The notes beneath the pieces were generated by a model. The model was not told where the DNA came from. It was given only the letters and a program-made list of their open reading frames with translations, and searched no databases. Positions 24,908 to 33,866 of a stretch of 64,000 bases of DNA are shown piece by piece. Position 1 is the first letter of the stretch. Every line of letters begins with the position of its first letter. The position numbers were made by a program, and so were the translations under genes. This stretch comes from Insolitispirillum peregrinum (lineage in GTDB: Bacteria > Pseudomonadota > Alphaproteobacteria > Rhodospirillales > Rhodospirillaceae), in NCBI RefSeq assembly GCF_042665255.1, contig NZ_JBHTCD010000027.1. One strand, written 5' to 3'.

Positions 24908-25000
24908 TAGAGCATTTTCAAGTTGACCGTCTCCGGTCAACAGCTCGGAAAATGCGGCACGAAAAACGGAGAGCGTTTTCGCTCGGTGTGAAAACGCTCT
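24908..25000. repeat. Dispersed double-hairpin repeat, copy A
   Basis: The first hairpin nests GCATTTTC/GAAAATGC outside GTTGACCG/CGGTCAAC; the second is AGAGCGTTTTC/GAAAACGCTCT. Copy B at 62203-62296 is nearly identical in both stems and differs mainly in loops. The element is REP/BIME-like and is probably part of the chromosomal background, so it gives a right-hand limit for the island. Short open frames across it are artefacts. Confidence 0.85.
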
Positions 25001-25230
25001 AAAACAAAGGCGGCACACAGCCCATAAATCATATTTATGGGGTCAATGAGAAATGCCAATTTGCTCTATCAGGTATTGCGGCGCTGTAATCGACTTGCCG
25101 AAAAAATCATCTTTCTACCGCACTGCACACTAAATATGCATTTGCACAAAAAAGACGATTCTCCGCGCCTTTACTCCGGGGTGTTGCCCGCGTTCCCCCC
25201 CGCAACACCCCCGCTCAGGAGCCTGTTGTG
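25001..25230 (+). promoter_or_regulatory. Leader region of the catabolic operon with two hairpins
   Basis: CCCATAAAT (25021-25029)/ATTTATGGG (25033-25041) is a perfect dyad with a 3-base loop. GGGGTGTTGC (25178-25187)/GCAACACCCC (25202-25211) forms a strong hairpin that ends six bases before the ribosome binding site CAGGAG (25217-25222) of the first gene. The second hairpin could affect translation or terminate early; it lacks a following T-run. No gene was seen here. Confidence 0.4.
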
Positions 25231-26589
25231 ATGACCAGTATCCCGGCCCAGAAACCCTGCCCTGACGTCAGCTATCCTGCCCTGCCCGCGCCGTCGCTGC
25301 AACAGGCATTGCTGGCAGCCGCCGACCGCCGACAGGCCGCCTGCCAGACCCTGCTGGCCGAAATGGTCCGCCGTCCGTCGCTGCTGGGCAACGAGCAATC
25401 GGCGCAGGACCTGATGGAGCAGACCTTGCGGGCGATGGGGCTGGAAATCGACCGCTTTCCGATCGACCTTGACCTGATCCGCGACCACCCGGCCTTTTCT
25501 CCCCCTGCCCTCGATGTCGATACCACCGGCCTGCAAGGGCGTGACAACGTGGTCGGCATCCACCAGCCGCGCCAGCAGACCGGCCGCTCGCTGATTCTCA
25601 ACGGCCATATCGACGTGGTGCCCACCGGTCCCGCCGACCAGTGGACCTCGCCGCCGTTCGAGCCGGTCATCCGCGATGGCCGCCTGTACGGTCGCGGGGC
25701 CGGAGACATGAAGGCCGGGATTGCCGCCGCCCTTTCCGCCCTCGCCGCCCTGCGGGATATCGGGCTGCAACCGGCGGCCCCGGTGTATGTCCAGTCGGTG
25801 GTCGAGGAAGAATGCACCGGCAACGGCGCGCTGGCCTGCCTGCAACGCGGCTATCGCGCCGATGCGGCGGTGATTCCCGAACCGTTCAACCATACCCTGA
25901 TGCTGGCCCAGCTGGGGGTGATGTGGTTCCGCCTGACCCTGACCGGCACCCCGGCACATGTACTCGATACCACTTCGGGCCGCAATGCCATCACTGCGGC
26001 GACGGTGCTGGTCAACCATCTGAAAACGCTGGAAGCAGAGTGGAACGCCCCCGGCTGCTGCCATCGCCACGCCGCCTTTGCCGACCATCCGCACCCGGCC
26101 CAGTTCAACGTCGGGCGGATCAGCGGTGGCGAATGGCCGTCGTCGGTACCGACCACCTGCGACATTGACATGCGGATCGGCTTTTTCCCCGGCCAGACGC
26201 TCGACAGCGTGCGGGCCGCCGTCCGCCAGACCATCGACACCGCCTGCGCCACCGATCCGGCGCTGGCCGGGGTGGCGGTCGAGCTGACCTTCCACGGCTT
26301 TCAGGCCGAAGGCTATGCCATCGACCGCGAAGAACCGGTCCTGCGCCTGCTGGCCGACAGCCACACGGCTGTCTTTGGCAGCGCCCCGCGCGAAGTCGCC
26401 ATGACCTGCACCACCGATGGCCGCTTTTTCAGCCTGTACGGCGACACCCCCGCCACCTGCTATGGCCCCGAAGCCAGCCGCATCCACGGCATTGATGAAT
26501 CGGTGTCACTGGACAGCCTGCGCGATGTCACCCGCGTGCTGGCGCTGTTCATCGCTGGCTGGTGCGGTGTCGAACCGATTTCCGCCTGA
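25231..26589 (+). CDS. M20-family amidohydrolase (ArgE/DapE-like deacylase)
   Basis: ATG 25231 is nine bases after CAGGAG; the product has 452 residues. Metal-site motifs are GHIDVVPTGP (about 125-134), GRGAGDMKAG, VVEEECTGNG and the later PEPF. A dimerisation domain starts around VMWFRLTLTGTPAH. The family hydrolyses N-acyl amino acids or related amides with two zinc ions in the cytoplasm. It is first in the long plus-strand cluster, followed by the aldolase gene and a peptide-type ABC transporter. The exact substrate cannot be read from sequence. Confidence 0.88.
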   Translation: MTSIPAQKPCPDVSYPALPAPSLQQALLAAADRRQAACQTLLAEMVRRPSLLGNEQSAQDLMEQTLRAMGLEIDRFPIDLDLIRDHPAFSPPALDVDTTGLQGRDNVVGIHQPRQQTGRSLILNGHIDVVPTGPADQWTSPPFEPVIRDGRLYGRGAGDMKAGIAAALSALAALRDIGLQPAAPVYVQSVVEEECTGNGALACLQRGYRADAAVIPEPFNHTLMLAQLGVMWFRLTLTGTPAHVLDTTSGRNAITAATVLVNHLKTLEAEWNAPGCCHRHAAFADHPHPAQFNVGRISGGEWPSSVPTTCDIDMRIGFFPGQTLDSVRAAVRQTIDTACATDPALAGVAVELTFHGFQAEGYAIDREEPVLRLLADSHTAVFGSAPREVAMTCTTDGRFFSLYGDTPATCYGPEASRIHGIDESVSLDSLRDVTRVLALFIAGWCGVEPISA

Positions 26590-26656
26590 TTGTCTTTCCT
26601 GTCTCCCCCGCCCGCTGTTTTCCGGTCAGAACTCTTGAGGTTGGAGCCTTTACACC

Positions 26657-27430
26657 ATGTCCACCGTCGCCGCCGTTTCGTCCAAGGTGCGTGATCGCTG
26701 CTCGCAGGCCGAGTGGCAGACCCGCCTTGATCTTGCCGCTGCCCACCGGCTGTTTCACCTGTGGGGCATGACCGACACCATTTATACCCACCTGTCGGCC
26801 CGCGTTCCCGGCGAGCCGGAGCATTTCCTGATCAACCCCTATGGCCTGATGTTCCACGAAGTCAGTGCCTCGACGCTGGTGAAGATCGACCTCGACGGCA
26901 ACATTGTTGACGAAGCGGATTATGGCTGCAACCCGGCGGGCTACACCATCCACAGCGCCATTTACAGCGCCCGCCCGGACGTCAGCGCCGCCATGCACCT
27001 GCACACCACCGCCAGCATGGCGGTCAGCACCCAGAAAGACGGCCTGCTGCCGCTGAACCAGCATGCCCTGCGCTGGTACAACCGCATCGCCTATCACGAT
27101 TACGAAGGCATCGCACTGGATCTGGACGAGCGGATCCGCCTGCAGAATGACCTTGGCGGCCACAATGCGATGATCCTGCGCAACCACGGCCTGCTGACCG
27201 TCGGCATCGATGTCCCCGAAGCCGCCGTGCTGATGTACTACCTGGAACAGTCCTGCCAGACGCAGGTCGCCACTCTGGCCGGAAACCGCGAGCTGCACCT
27301 GCCGACCCCCGAAGTCTGCGAACGCACCGCCCGCCAGTACGTCGAGAAATACCCTGCCGCCGGGGTTCTGGAGTGGAAGGCTCTGGTGCGCTGGCTTGAA
27401 CACGAAGACGGCCCCGGCTACGCCGCCTAA
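26657..27430 (+). CDS. Class II aldolase/adducin family protein
   Basis: The 257-residue protein has the zinc ligands H114 and H116 (MHLHTTASM) and H177 (RNHGLL), as in fuculose-phosphate aldolases and related decarboxylases. TDTIYTHLSARVPG at the N-terminus and FLINPYGLMFHEV are also typical. Family members cleave or decarboxylate small hydroxy-keto acids. It lies between the deacylase and the ABC-transporter binding protein, suggesting a step in breakdown of the imported substrate. Confidence 0.88.
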   Translation: MSTVAAVSSKVRDRCSQAEWQTRLDLAAAHRLFHLWGMTDTIYTHLSARVPGEPEHFLINPYGLMFHEVSASTLVKIDLDGNIVDEADYGCNPAGYTIHSAIYSARPDVSAAMHLHTTASMAVSTQKDGLLPLNQHALRWYNRIAYHDYEGIALDLDERIRLQNDLGGHNAMILRNHGLLTVGIDVPEAAVLMYYLEQSCQTQVATLAGNRELHLPTPEVCERTARQYVEKYPAAGVLEWKALVRWLEHEDGPGYAA

Positions 27431-27482
27431 ACCCGGTTACGTCCAGTCACACACCCCCGATTTCGCACAGGAGAAAAGCCCT

Positions 27483-29138
27483 ATGAGGACCACCCAGACC
27501 TCTCAGCGCCGTTACCGTGATCGCCTGCGCCACCTTCTCTCCGCCAGCCTGATGGCTGCCACCCTCGGCCTGCCGGTGCTGTCCGGCGCTGCCGCCCTGT
27601 CTGCCGCTCCGGCGCTGGCCGCCGACCAGCCGACCCGCGGCGGCACCATGAACATCATCGTGCAGCCGGAACCGCCGATCCTGCAACTGGGCCTGAACCA
27701 GCAGGGTCCAACCCAGACTGTCGGCGGAAAAATCTATCAGGGTCTGCTGACCTATGACAAACAGCTGAAGCCGCTGCCGTCGCTGGCCGAAAGCTGGGAC
27801 ATCTCGCCCGACGGGCTGACCTATACCTTTCACCTGCACAAGAACGTCAAATGGCACGACGGCCAGCCGTTTACCGCCAAAGACGTGATTTTCACCACCA
27901 CCAAGTTCCTGCCCGAAGTCCATTCGCGCGCCCGCGCCAACTTCGCCCGCTGTGAATCGATCACCGCCCCCGACGATTACACGGTGGTGTTCAAGCTGAA
28001 AGAGCCGTTCCCGTCGTTCATCAATGCCTTTGAAGTTGCCTCGGCCCCGATCATTCCGGCGCACCTGTACGAGGCCAACACCGACTACAAGAACAACCCG
28101 GCCAATGCCACCCCGATCGGCACCGGCCCGTTCAAGTTCAAGGAATGGGTCAAGGGCAGCTATATCCATCTGGTGCGCAACGACGATTACTACAAGCCGG
28201 GCCTGCCGTACCTCGACGACATCTATTTCCGGGTGATCCCCGATGCCGCCTCGCGCGCGCTGGCACTGGAAAGCGGTCAGGTGGACCAGAGCCAGTACAA
28301 CGACATCGAACCGTTCGACGTCGCCCGCCTGAAAAGCCAGCCGAACCTGAACTTCACCACCGACGGCTATGAATTCGTCGCCCCGGTGTCGTGGCTGGAA
28401 CTGAACAACCGCAACGCCCCGCTGAACGACAAGCGGTTCCGGCAGGCGCTGATGTACTCGCTCGACCGCCAGTTCATCCGCGACAAGATCTGGTTCGGCC
28501 TCGGTCAGGTGGCCACCAGCCCGATCAACAGCCACACCAACAACTTTGAACCGAACCTGCCGAAGTACACCAAGGACGTCGCCAAGGCCAAAGCCCTGCT
28601 CGACGAGATGGGCCTGAAGCCCGACGCCAACGGTGTCCGCGCCCGCATCCGCTTTCTGGTGATGCCCTATGGCGAGACCTGGCAGCGTCTGGCCGAATAC
28701 GTGAAAGTGTCGCTGAAGCAGGTCGGCGTCGAAGTGACGCTGGAAAACACCGACGTTGCGGGCTGGGTGCAAAAGGTCTCCAACTGGGACTATGACATGA
28801 CCGCCAACTTCACCTACCAGTACGGTGATGCGGCGCTGGGTGTCTCGCGCACCTATGTCAGCAGCAACATCCGTCAGGGCGTGATGTTCTCCAACACCAT
28901 GGGCTACAGCAACCCCAAGGTTGACGAGCTGTTTGCCTCGGCCGCCAAGGAAAACGATCCGGTCAAGCGCCAGGCCCTCTACAGCGAGGTCCAGCGCATT
29001 CTGGTCGATGACGTGCCGGTGGCGTGGTTGCTGGAAATGCAGTTCCCGACCTTCGTCAGCAAGAAATTCAACAACGTCATCACCACCGGTATCGGTGTGA
29101 ACGAAAGCTATGAGTCCGTCTACATGACCAAGCGGTAG
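27483..29138 (+). CDS. ABC transporter substrate-binding protein, Dpp/Opp type (family 5)
   Basis: ATG 27483 follows CAGGAGAAAA; the product has 551 residues. A twin-basic N-terminus and hydrophobic stretch end at APALAA-D (cleavage near residue 48). The mature protein shows YQGLLTYDKQLKPLPSLAESWDISPDGLTYTFHLHKNVKWHDG, the family 5 signature. It should deliver peptides or peptide-like solutes to the permeases that follow. A perfect 12-bp hairpin separates it from the permease genes. Confidence 0.93.
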   Translation: MRTTQTSQRRYRDRLRHLLSASLMAATLGLPVLSGAAALSAAPALAADQPTRGGTMNIIVQPEPPILQLGLNQQGPTQTVGGKIYQGLLTYDKQLKPLPSLAESWDISPDGLTYTFHLHKNVKWHDGQPFTAKDVIFTTTKFLPEVHSRARANFARCESITAPDDYTVVFKLKEPFPSFINAFEVASAPIIPAHLYEANTDYKNNPANATPIGTGPFKFKEWVKGSYIHLVRNDDYYKPGLPYLDDIYFRVIPDAASRALALESGQVDQSQYNDIEPFDVARLKSQPNLNFTTDGYEFVAPVSWLELNNRNAPLNDKRFRQALMYSLDRQFIRDKIWFGLGQVATSPINSHTNNFEPNLPKYTKDVAKAKALLDEMGLKPDANGVRARIRFLVMPYGETWQRLAEYVKVSLKQVGVEVTLENTDVAGWVQKVSNWDYDMTANFTYQYGDAALGVSRTYVSSNIRQGVMFSNTMGYSNPKVDELFASAAKENDPVKRQALYSEVQRILVDDVPVAWLLEMQFPTFVSKKFNNVITTGIGVNESYESVYMTKR

Positions 29139-29174
29139 AAAATCGCTCCCTGAACACGATTTTCTACCTTTGGC

Positions 29175-29212
29175 CTGCCCGGAGCGGCTTCACTCCCTCC
29201 CGCTCCGGGCAG
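29175..29212 (+). promoter_or_regulatory. Intercistronic hairpin between binding-protein and permease genes
   Basis: CTGCCCGGAGCG (29175-29186) pairs perfectly with CGCTCCGGGCAG (29201-29212) over a 14-base loop. No T-run follows. Stems at this position usually protect the binding-protein mRNA from 3' decay and lower expression of the permease genes. Confidence 0.7.
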
Positions 29213-29259
29213 ACTGGTTTCCCCCCAAAAAACGCCCCAAATGGTCAGGAGGTCATCCC

Positions 29260-30240
29260 ATGGCTGGACTTCCCCGCTTTCTCGCCGGTCGCCTGATAAA
29301 GGCCATCGTCATCCTGTTCGCCATCGTGGTGATCAATTTCCTGCTGGTTCACGCCGCCCCCGGCGACCCCGCCATGGTGATGGCCGGTGAAGCCGGTGCC
29401 GCCGATCCGAAATTCGTCGAGCAGTTGCGCCAGCAGTTCGGGCTTGACCGCCCGCTGCTCGAACAGCTCGCCACCTATGTCAGCCACGTCGCCACCGGCG
29501 ATCTCGGCTTTTCCTACCGTCAGCAGCAAAGCGTCTGGGACCTGCTGCTGGCCCGTCTGCCTGCCACGCTGGTGCTGACCCTGACCGCCTTTGTCTTTGC
29601 GCTGGTGGTGGGGATCGTTCTGGGCACGCTGGCCGCCGTGCGGGCGGGCAGTGTCAGTGACAGCGCCATCACCGTTCTGGCCCTGCTGGCCTATGCCACC
29701 CCGATTTACTGGGTTGGCCTGATGTTGATGCTGTTGTTTTCCGTCCAGCTCGGCTGGTTGCCTGCCTTTGGCTATGAAACGGTTGGCGGTGGCCTCAGCG
29801 GTTTTGCCCGCATGATCGACATCGGCGAACACCTGCTGCTGCCCGCCCTGACGCTCGGCATGTTCTATATGGCGGTGTACGCCCGCATGACCCGCGCCTC
29901 GATCCTCGAAGTCCGCGACATGGATTTCGTCAAGACCGCCCGCGCCAAGGGCCTCAGCCACGGTGCGGTGGTGGTCCGCCATGTGCTGCGCAACGCCATC
30001 CTGCCGGTGATCACCGTTGCCGGAGTGCAGGCGGGGCATCTGATCGGCGGCTCGATCCTGATTGAAACCGTGTTTGCCTGGCCCGGTCTGGGACGACTGG
30101 CGTTCGAGGCGGTGCTGCAACGCGACTATCAGGTGCTGCTGGGGATTTTCTTCATCAGCTCGGTGATGGTGATCGTGTTCAACATCCTGACTGACCTGAT
30201 TTACAGCCTTGTCGATCCCCGTATCGACCTTGCCCGTTGA
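29260..30240 (+). CDS. ABC transporter permease, DppB type
   Basis: ATG 29260 follows AGGAGG; 326 residues. The N-terminal membrane segment (AIVILFAIVVINFLLVHAAPGDP) is typical of DppB/OppB. Five more membrane segments and the EAA-loop region TARAKGLSHGAVVVRHVLRNAILPVITVAG follow. It pairs with the next gene to form the channel. Spacing to dppC is 25 bp. Confidence 0.93.
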   Translation: MAGLPRFLAGRLIKAIVILFAIVVINFLLVHAAPGDPAMVMAGEAGAADPKFVEQLRQQFGLDRPLLEQLATYVSHVATGDLGFSYRQQQSVWDLLLARLPATLVLTLTAFVFALVVGIVLGTLAAVRAGSVSDSAITVLALLAYATPIYWVGLMLMLLFSVQLGWLPAFGYETVGGGLSGFARMIDIGEHLLLPALTLGMFYMAVYARMTRASILEVRDMDFVKTARAKGLSHGAVVVRHVLRNAILPVITVAGVQAGHLIGGSILIETVFAWPGLGRLAFEAVLQRDYQVLLGIFFISSVMVIVFNILTDLIYSLVDPRIDLAR

Positions 30241-30265
30241 TCAGACCCTTGCCGGAGATCGTTCC

Positions 30266-31111
30266 ATGCAAAGCATGAACTTCTGGCGGGCCTATGCCCG
30301 CAACAAAGGGGCCGTCATCGGCCTGCTGATCATGGCGGTGGTGGTGGTGCTGGGCCTGTTTGCCCCGCTGATCTATCCCGAAAGTCCGTGGGACATGGTC
30401 AACGCCCCGTTCCTTGGCCCGATGGAGGAAGGCTCCCTGCTGGGCACCGATACCCTTGGCCGCGACATTGCCTCCGGCATTGCCCACGGGGCGCGGGTGT
30501 CACTGCTGATCGGCCTGACCTCGACCGCCGTCGCGCTGGTGATCGGCGTCACCCTCGGGGCGCTGGCCGGGTTCTTTGGCGGCTGGGTTGACGACACCCT
30601 GATGCGCTTTACCGAACTGTTCCAGACCATCCCCAATTTTGTGCTGACCGTGGTGCTGGTGGCGATCTTTACCCCCAGTCAGGGCAGCATCGTGCTGGCG
30701 ATTGCCATCGTGTCGTGGCCGCCGCTGGCCCGTCTGGCCCGCGCCGAGTTCATGGCCCTGCGCTCCCGCGAATTCGTGCAGGCGGCGATCACCACCGGCC
30801 AGTCAAACGCCACCATCATCTTCCGCGAAATCCTGCCCAACAGCCTGTCGCCGCTGATTGTATCGTCGTCGCTGATGGTTGCCACCGCCGTGCTGCTGGA
30901 AAGCTCGCTCAGCTTCCTTGGGCTCGGCGACCCGAACGCCATGAGCTGGGGCTACATGGTCGGCGCCGCCCGCACCGTCATCCGGCAGGCATGGTGGATG
31001 AGTTTCTTCCCCGGTCTGGCCATCCTGCTGACCGTGCTGGCCCTGAACCTGATCGGCGAAGGCCTGAACGATGCCCTCAACCCGCGTGTGGCGCGCAAAG
31101 GAAAGGCCTGA
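30266..31111 (+). CDS. ABC transporter permease, DppC type
   Basis: ATG 30266, with CGGAG upstream, is preferred over the in-frame start at 30209 inside dppB; 281 residues. GAVIGLLIMAVVVVLGLFAPLIYP forms the first membrane segment. LLGTDTLGRDIASGIAHGARVSL is the DppC/OppC signature, and FVQAAITTGQSNATIIFREILPNSLSPLIV carries the EAA loop. The gene ends 3 bp before the ATPase gene. Confidence 0.93.
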   Translation: MQSMNFWRAYARNKGAVIGLLIMAVVVVLGLFAPLIYPESPWDMVNAPFLGPMEEGSLLGTDTLGRDIASGIAHGARVSLLIGLTSTAVALVIGVTLGALAGFFGGWVDDTLMRFTELFQTIPNFVLTVVLVAIFTPSQGSIVLAIAIVSWPPLARLARAEFMALRSREFVQAAITTGQSNATIIFREILPNSLSPLIVSSSLMVATAVLLESSLSFLGLGDPNAMSWGYMVGAARTVIRQAWWMSFFPGLAILLTVLALNLIGEGLNDALNPRVARKGKA

Positions 31112-31114
31112 GTC

Positions 31115-32818
31115 ATGAACGCTGTTGCTGTCTCGTCGTCCTCCGCTCCGTCGCCGGTAACGGCCTTCCCCAACCGCCAGCCGTTGCTGGATGTGCGCGG
31201 CCTGTCGATTGCCCTGCCGCCGTCTGCCGACCGCGAACTGGCCGTTGATGCGCTGACCTTTACCCTCAATCCGAACGAAATCCTGTGCGTGGTCGGGGAA
31301 TCCGGCTCGGGCAAGTCGATGACCGCCCACGCGGTGATGGGCCTGCTGCCGGTGCCCAGCGTGCGGGTGGCCGCCGGGGCGTTGCTGTTCAAGGGCAACA
31401 ACGTCCTGACCATGAGCGAACCCGAACAGCGGGCGCTGCGCGGTGGCCGTATCGCGATGGTGTTTCAGGAGCCGATGACCGCCCTCAACCCGTTGATGCG
31501 GGTCGGCGATCAGGTGGAAGAAAGCCTGCGCATCCACACCGACCTTGACCGTACCGCCCGCAAGGCGCGGGTGATCGAGCTGTTCGCCCAGGTCGGCCTG
31601 CCCAACCCGGCCGAGCTGGTGCGCAGCTATCCGTTCCGCCTGTCCGGCGGTCAGCGGCAGCGGGTGATGATTGCGCTGGCGCTGGCCTGCGAGCCGGACG
31701 TTTTGATTGCCGACGAGCCGACCACCGCCCTTGACGTCACCACCCAGAAGCAGATCCTTGACCTGATCCGTTCGATTCAGGCCGAGCGCCAGATGGGGGT
31801 GATGTTCATCACCCACGACTTTGGGGTGGTGGCGGAAATCGCCCACCGGGTGGCGGTGATGCGCCACGGCAAGCTGGTGGAAATCGGCACCGCTGACGAG
31901 GTTCTGAACCGCCCCAGCCATCCTTATACCCGCCAGTTGATCGCCTCGGTGCCGCACGCGATGGGCGACCGCCCGCCGTTTACCCCCGCTGGCGAGCCGC
32001 TGTTGCTGGCCGAGGGCCTGCACAAGACCTTCCACGTTGGCGGCGGGCTGTTCAAAAAGGGCAAGGAAGTCACCGCCGGTAAAAACATCAGCCTGACCAT
32101 CCATCCGGGCGAAACCGTCGGGCTGGTCGGGGAATCCGGCTCGGGAAAATCGACCCTCGGCCGCAGCGTGATGGGCCTGATGAAGCCCGACAGCGGACGC
32201 CTGCTGTACAAGGGCACCGATCTGCTGTCGCTCGACCGCCGCGCCTTCCGGCCGTTCCGGCGCGAAATCCAGATGGTGTTTCAGGACCCCTACGCCTCGC
32301 TCAATCCACGCCGGATGGTCGGCGAGATCATCGCGCAAGGGCCGATTGCCTTTGGCGAAGCCCCGGCGCAGGCGATGGCCCGCGCCAGCGAGCTGCTGAC
32401 CATGGTCGGGCTGGATGCCAGTGCCGCCAAACGCTTCCCGCATGAGTTCTCTGGCGGTCAGCGTCAGCGCATTTCCATCGCCCGTGCACTGGCGATGGGA
32501 CCGTCTCTGCTGATTGCCGACGAACCGGTATCGGCGCTCGACGTGTCGGTACAGGCGCAGGTTCTGGCCCTGCTGGATGACATCCGCCACCGCCTGAACC
32601 TGTCGATGCTGTTCATCACCCACGACCTGCGCGTGGCCTCGCGGGTGTGCGACACCATCGCCGTCATGCAGCGCGGCAGCATCGTCGAAATGGGCCCGGC
32701 TGCCGAGGTGTTCGGCAATCCCCAGCACCCCTATACCCAGTCGCTGATTGACGCCATTCCCGGTCGGGAATGGGAGATTCCGGCGGACCTGTCGCACGGG
32801 GAAGGAGTTTCAGCATGA
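31115..32818 (+). CDS. Fused dual ABC ATPase, DppD-DppF type
   Basis: The 567-residue protein contains two complete ATPase domains. The first has Walker A GESGSGKS (61-68), LSGGQ (176-180) and DEP (200-202). The second has GESGSGKST (339-347), FSGGQ (445-449) and a later DEP. Each is followed by the oligopeptide-transporter C-terminal segment (PYTRQLIASVPH and PYTQSLIDAIPG). It powers the transporter of the preceding genes. Fusion of D and F subunits is common in glutathione/dipeptide systems of alphaproteobacteria. Confidence 0.95.
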   Translation: MNAVAVSSSSAPSPVTAFPNRQPLLDVRGLSIALPPSADRELAVDALTFTLNPNEILCVVGESGSGKSMTAHAVMGLLPVPSVRVAAGALLFKGNNVLTMSEPEQRALRGGRIAMVFQEPMTALNPLMRVGDQVEESLRIHTDLDRTARKARVIELFAQVGLPNPAELVRSYPFRLSGGQRQRVMIALALACEPDVLIADEPTTALDVTTQKQILDLIRSIQAERQMGVMFITHDFGVVAEIAHRVAVMRHGKLVEIGTADEVLNRPSHPYTRQLIASVPHAMGDRPPFTPAGEPLLLAEGLHKTFHVGGGLFKKGKEVTAGKNISLTIHPGETVGLVGESGSGKSTLGRSVMGLMKPDSGRLLYKGTDLLSLDRRAFRPFRREIQMVFQDPYASLNPRRMVGEIIAQGPIAFGEAPAQAMARASELLTMVGLDASAAKRFPHEFSGGQRQRISIARALAMGPSLLIADEPVSALDVSVQAQVLALLDDIRHRLNLSMLFITHDLRVASRVCDTIAVMQRGSIVEMGPAAEVFGNPQHPYTQSLIDAIPGREWEIPADLSHGEGVSA

Positions 32819-33816
32819 AGATCACCATTATCGGCGCCGGTGCGGTTGGCAACCTGCTGGCTGCCCGCCTCAGCGCCACCTCGGCGCACGTCTCCTTGCT
32901 GGCCCGTGGCGAAGCCCTCGAAGCCGTCCGTCGGCAGGGGATCATGATGGTGACGCCGTTGCGGCGGGTGGTCTATGCCCAGCCGCACGTCACCGACGAC
33001 GCCCACGAACTGGGTCCTCAGGACGTGGTGTTCCTGTGCGTCAAGGCCCATGCCCTGCGCAGCGCGCTCGACAGCCTGTCGCTGTTGACCGGACCGCACA
33101 CGGTGGTGGTGCCGATGATCAACGGCATTCCGTGGTGGTACCCCTATCAGCAACCGGCCCCGCTGGCCGATCAGCCGCTGAACAGTGTTGACCCGTCCGA
33201 AACCCTGTGGCGCACCATCAACCCGGCGCAGGTGATCGGGGCGACCACCTTTGTGGCGGTGGAAAACGACGGGCCGGGCCGCATCCGCCACATCAGCGAC
33301 CAGCGGTTCGTTTTCGGAGCGATCAGCCCGGACTTGCCGCACACCGCCGCCATGGTGACCGAGATTGTCGATCTGTTCGGGCAGGCTGGCTTCCAGTCGC
33401 GCGCCACCGACGACATCCGCGAAGCGGTGTGGGTCAAGCTGTGGGGCAACCTCGGCTTCAACCCGCTGAGTGCGCTGACCGGGGCCACTCTTGGCACCCT
33501 GTGCCTTGACCCCGGCACCCGTTCGGTTGGCCGGGCGATGATGCTGGAAGCCAAAGCGGTGGCCGAGCAACTGGGGATCACCTTTGGCACCTCGGTTGAT
33601 GAACGGATCGAGATGGCGGCCGGGGTCGGTGACTTCAAGACCTCGATGCTCCAGGACTTCGAGGCTGGTCGCCGGCTGGAAACCGCCGCCATCATCGGGG
33701 CCGTGATCGAACTGGCCGAGCGTCTGGGCATGGCGGTGCCGACGCTGCGAACCATCCTCGCCCTGCTGGAAATGCGTGTGCGGTCGCGCGATCACGCCTT
33801 GCAGTCGGCGGCCTGA
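32815..33816 (+). CDS. Ketopantoate reductase-like (ApbA/PanE family) dehydrogenase
   Basis: ATG 32815 overlaps the ATPase stop (ATGA) with GGAG upstream; 333 residues. The N-terminus, MKITIIGAGAVGNLLAARL, is a Rossmann NAD(P) motif. KAHALRSAL, MINGIPWWYP and WVKLWGNLGFNPLSALTGATLG are typical of the PanE superfamily. Being tightly coupled to a transporter suggests oxidation or reduction of a substrate-derived 2-keto or 2-hydroxy acid rather than pantothenate synthesis. Confidence 0.85.
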   Translation: MKITIIGAGAVGNLLAARLSATSAHVSLLARGEALEAVRRQGIMMVTPLRRVVYAQPHVTDDAHELGPQDVVFLCVKAHALRSALDSLSLLTGPHTVVVPMINGIPWWYPYQQPAPLADQPLNSVDPSETLWRTINPAQVIGATTFVAVENDGPGRIRHISDQRFVFGAISPDLPHTAAMVTEIVDLFGQAGFQSRATDDIREAVWVKLWGNLGFNPLSALTGATLGTLCLDPGTRSVGRAMMLEAKAVAEQLGITFGTSVDERIEMAAGVGDFKTSMLQDFEAGRRLETAAIIGAVIELAERLGMAVPTLRTILALLEMRVRSRDHALQSAA

Positions 33817-33866
33817 TCACGGCCCGTTTTTTTAGTTTCCCCCATAAAAAAACAACGAGGAACACC

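Noticed and set aside
24803..25018. Small frames on both strands around 24803-25018, with a look-alike at 62113-62412
   Set aside because: Both encode the same peptide only because they cross the two copies of the double-hairpin repeat.
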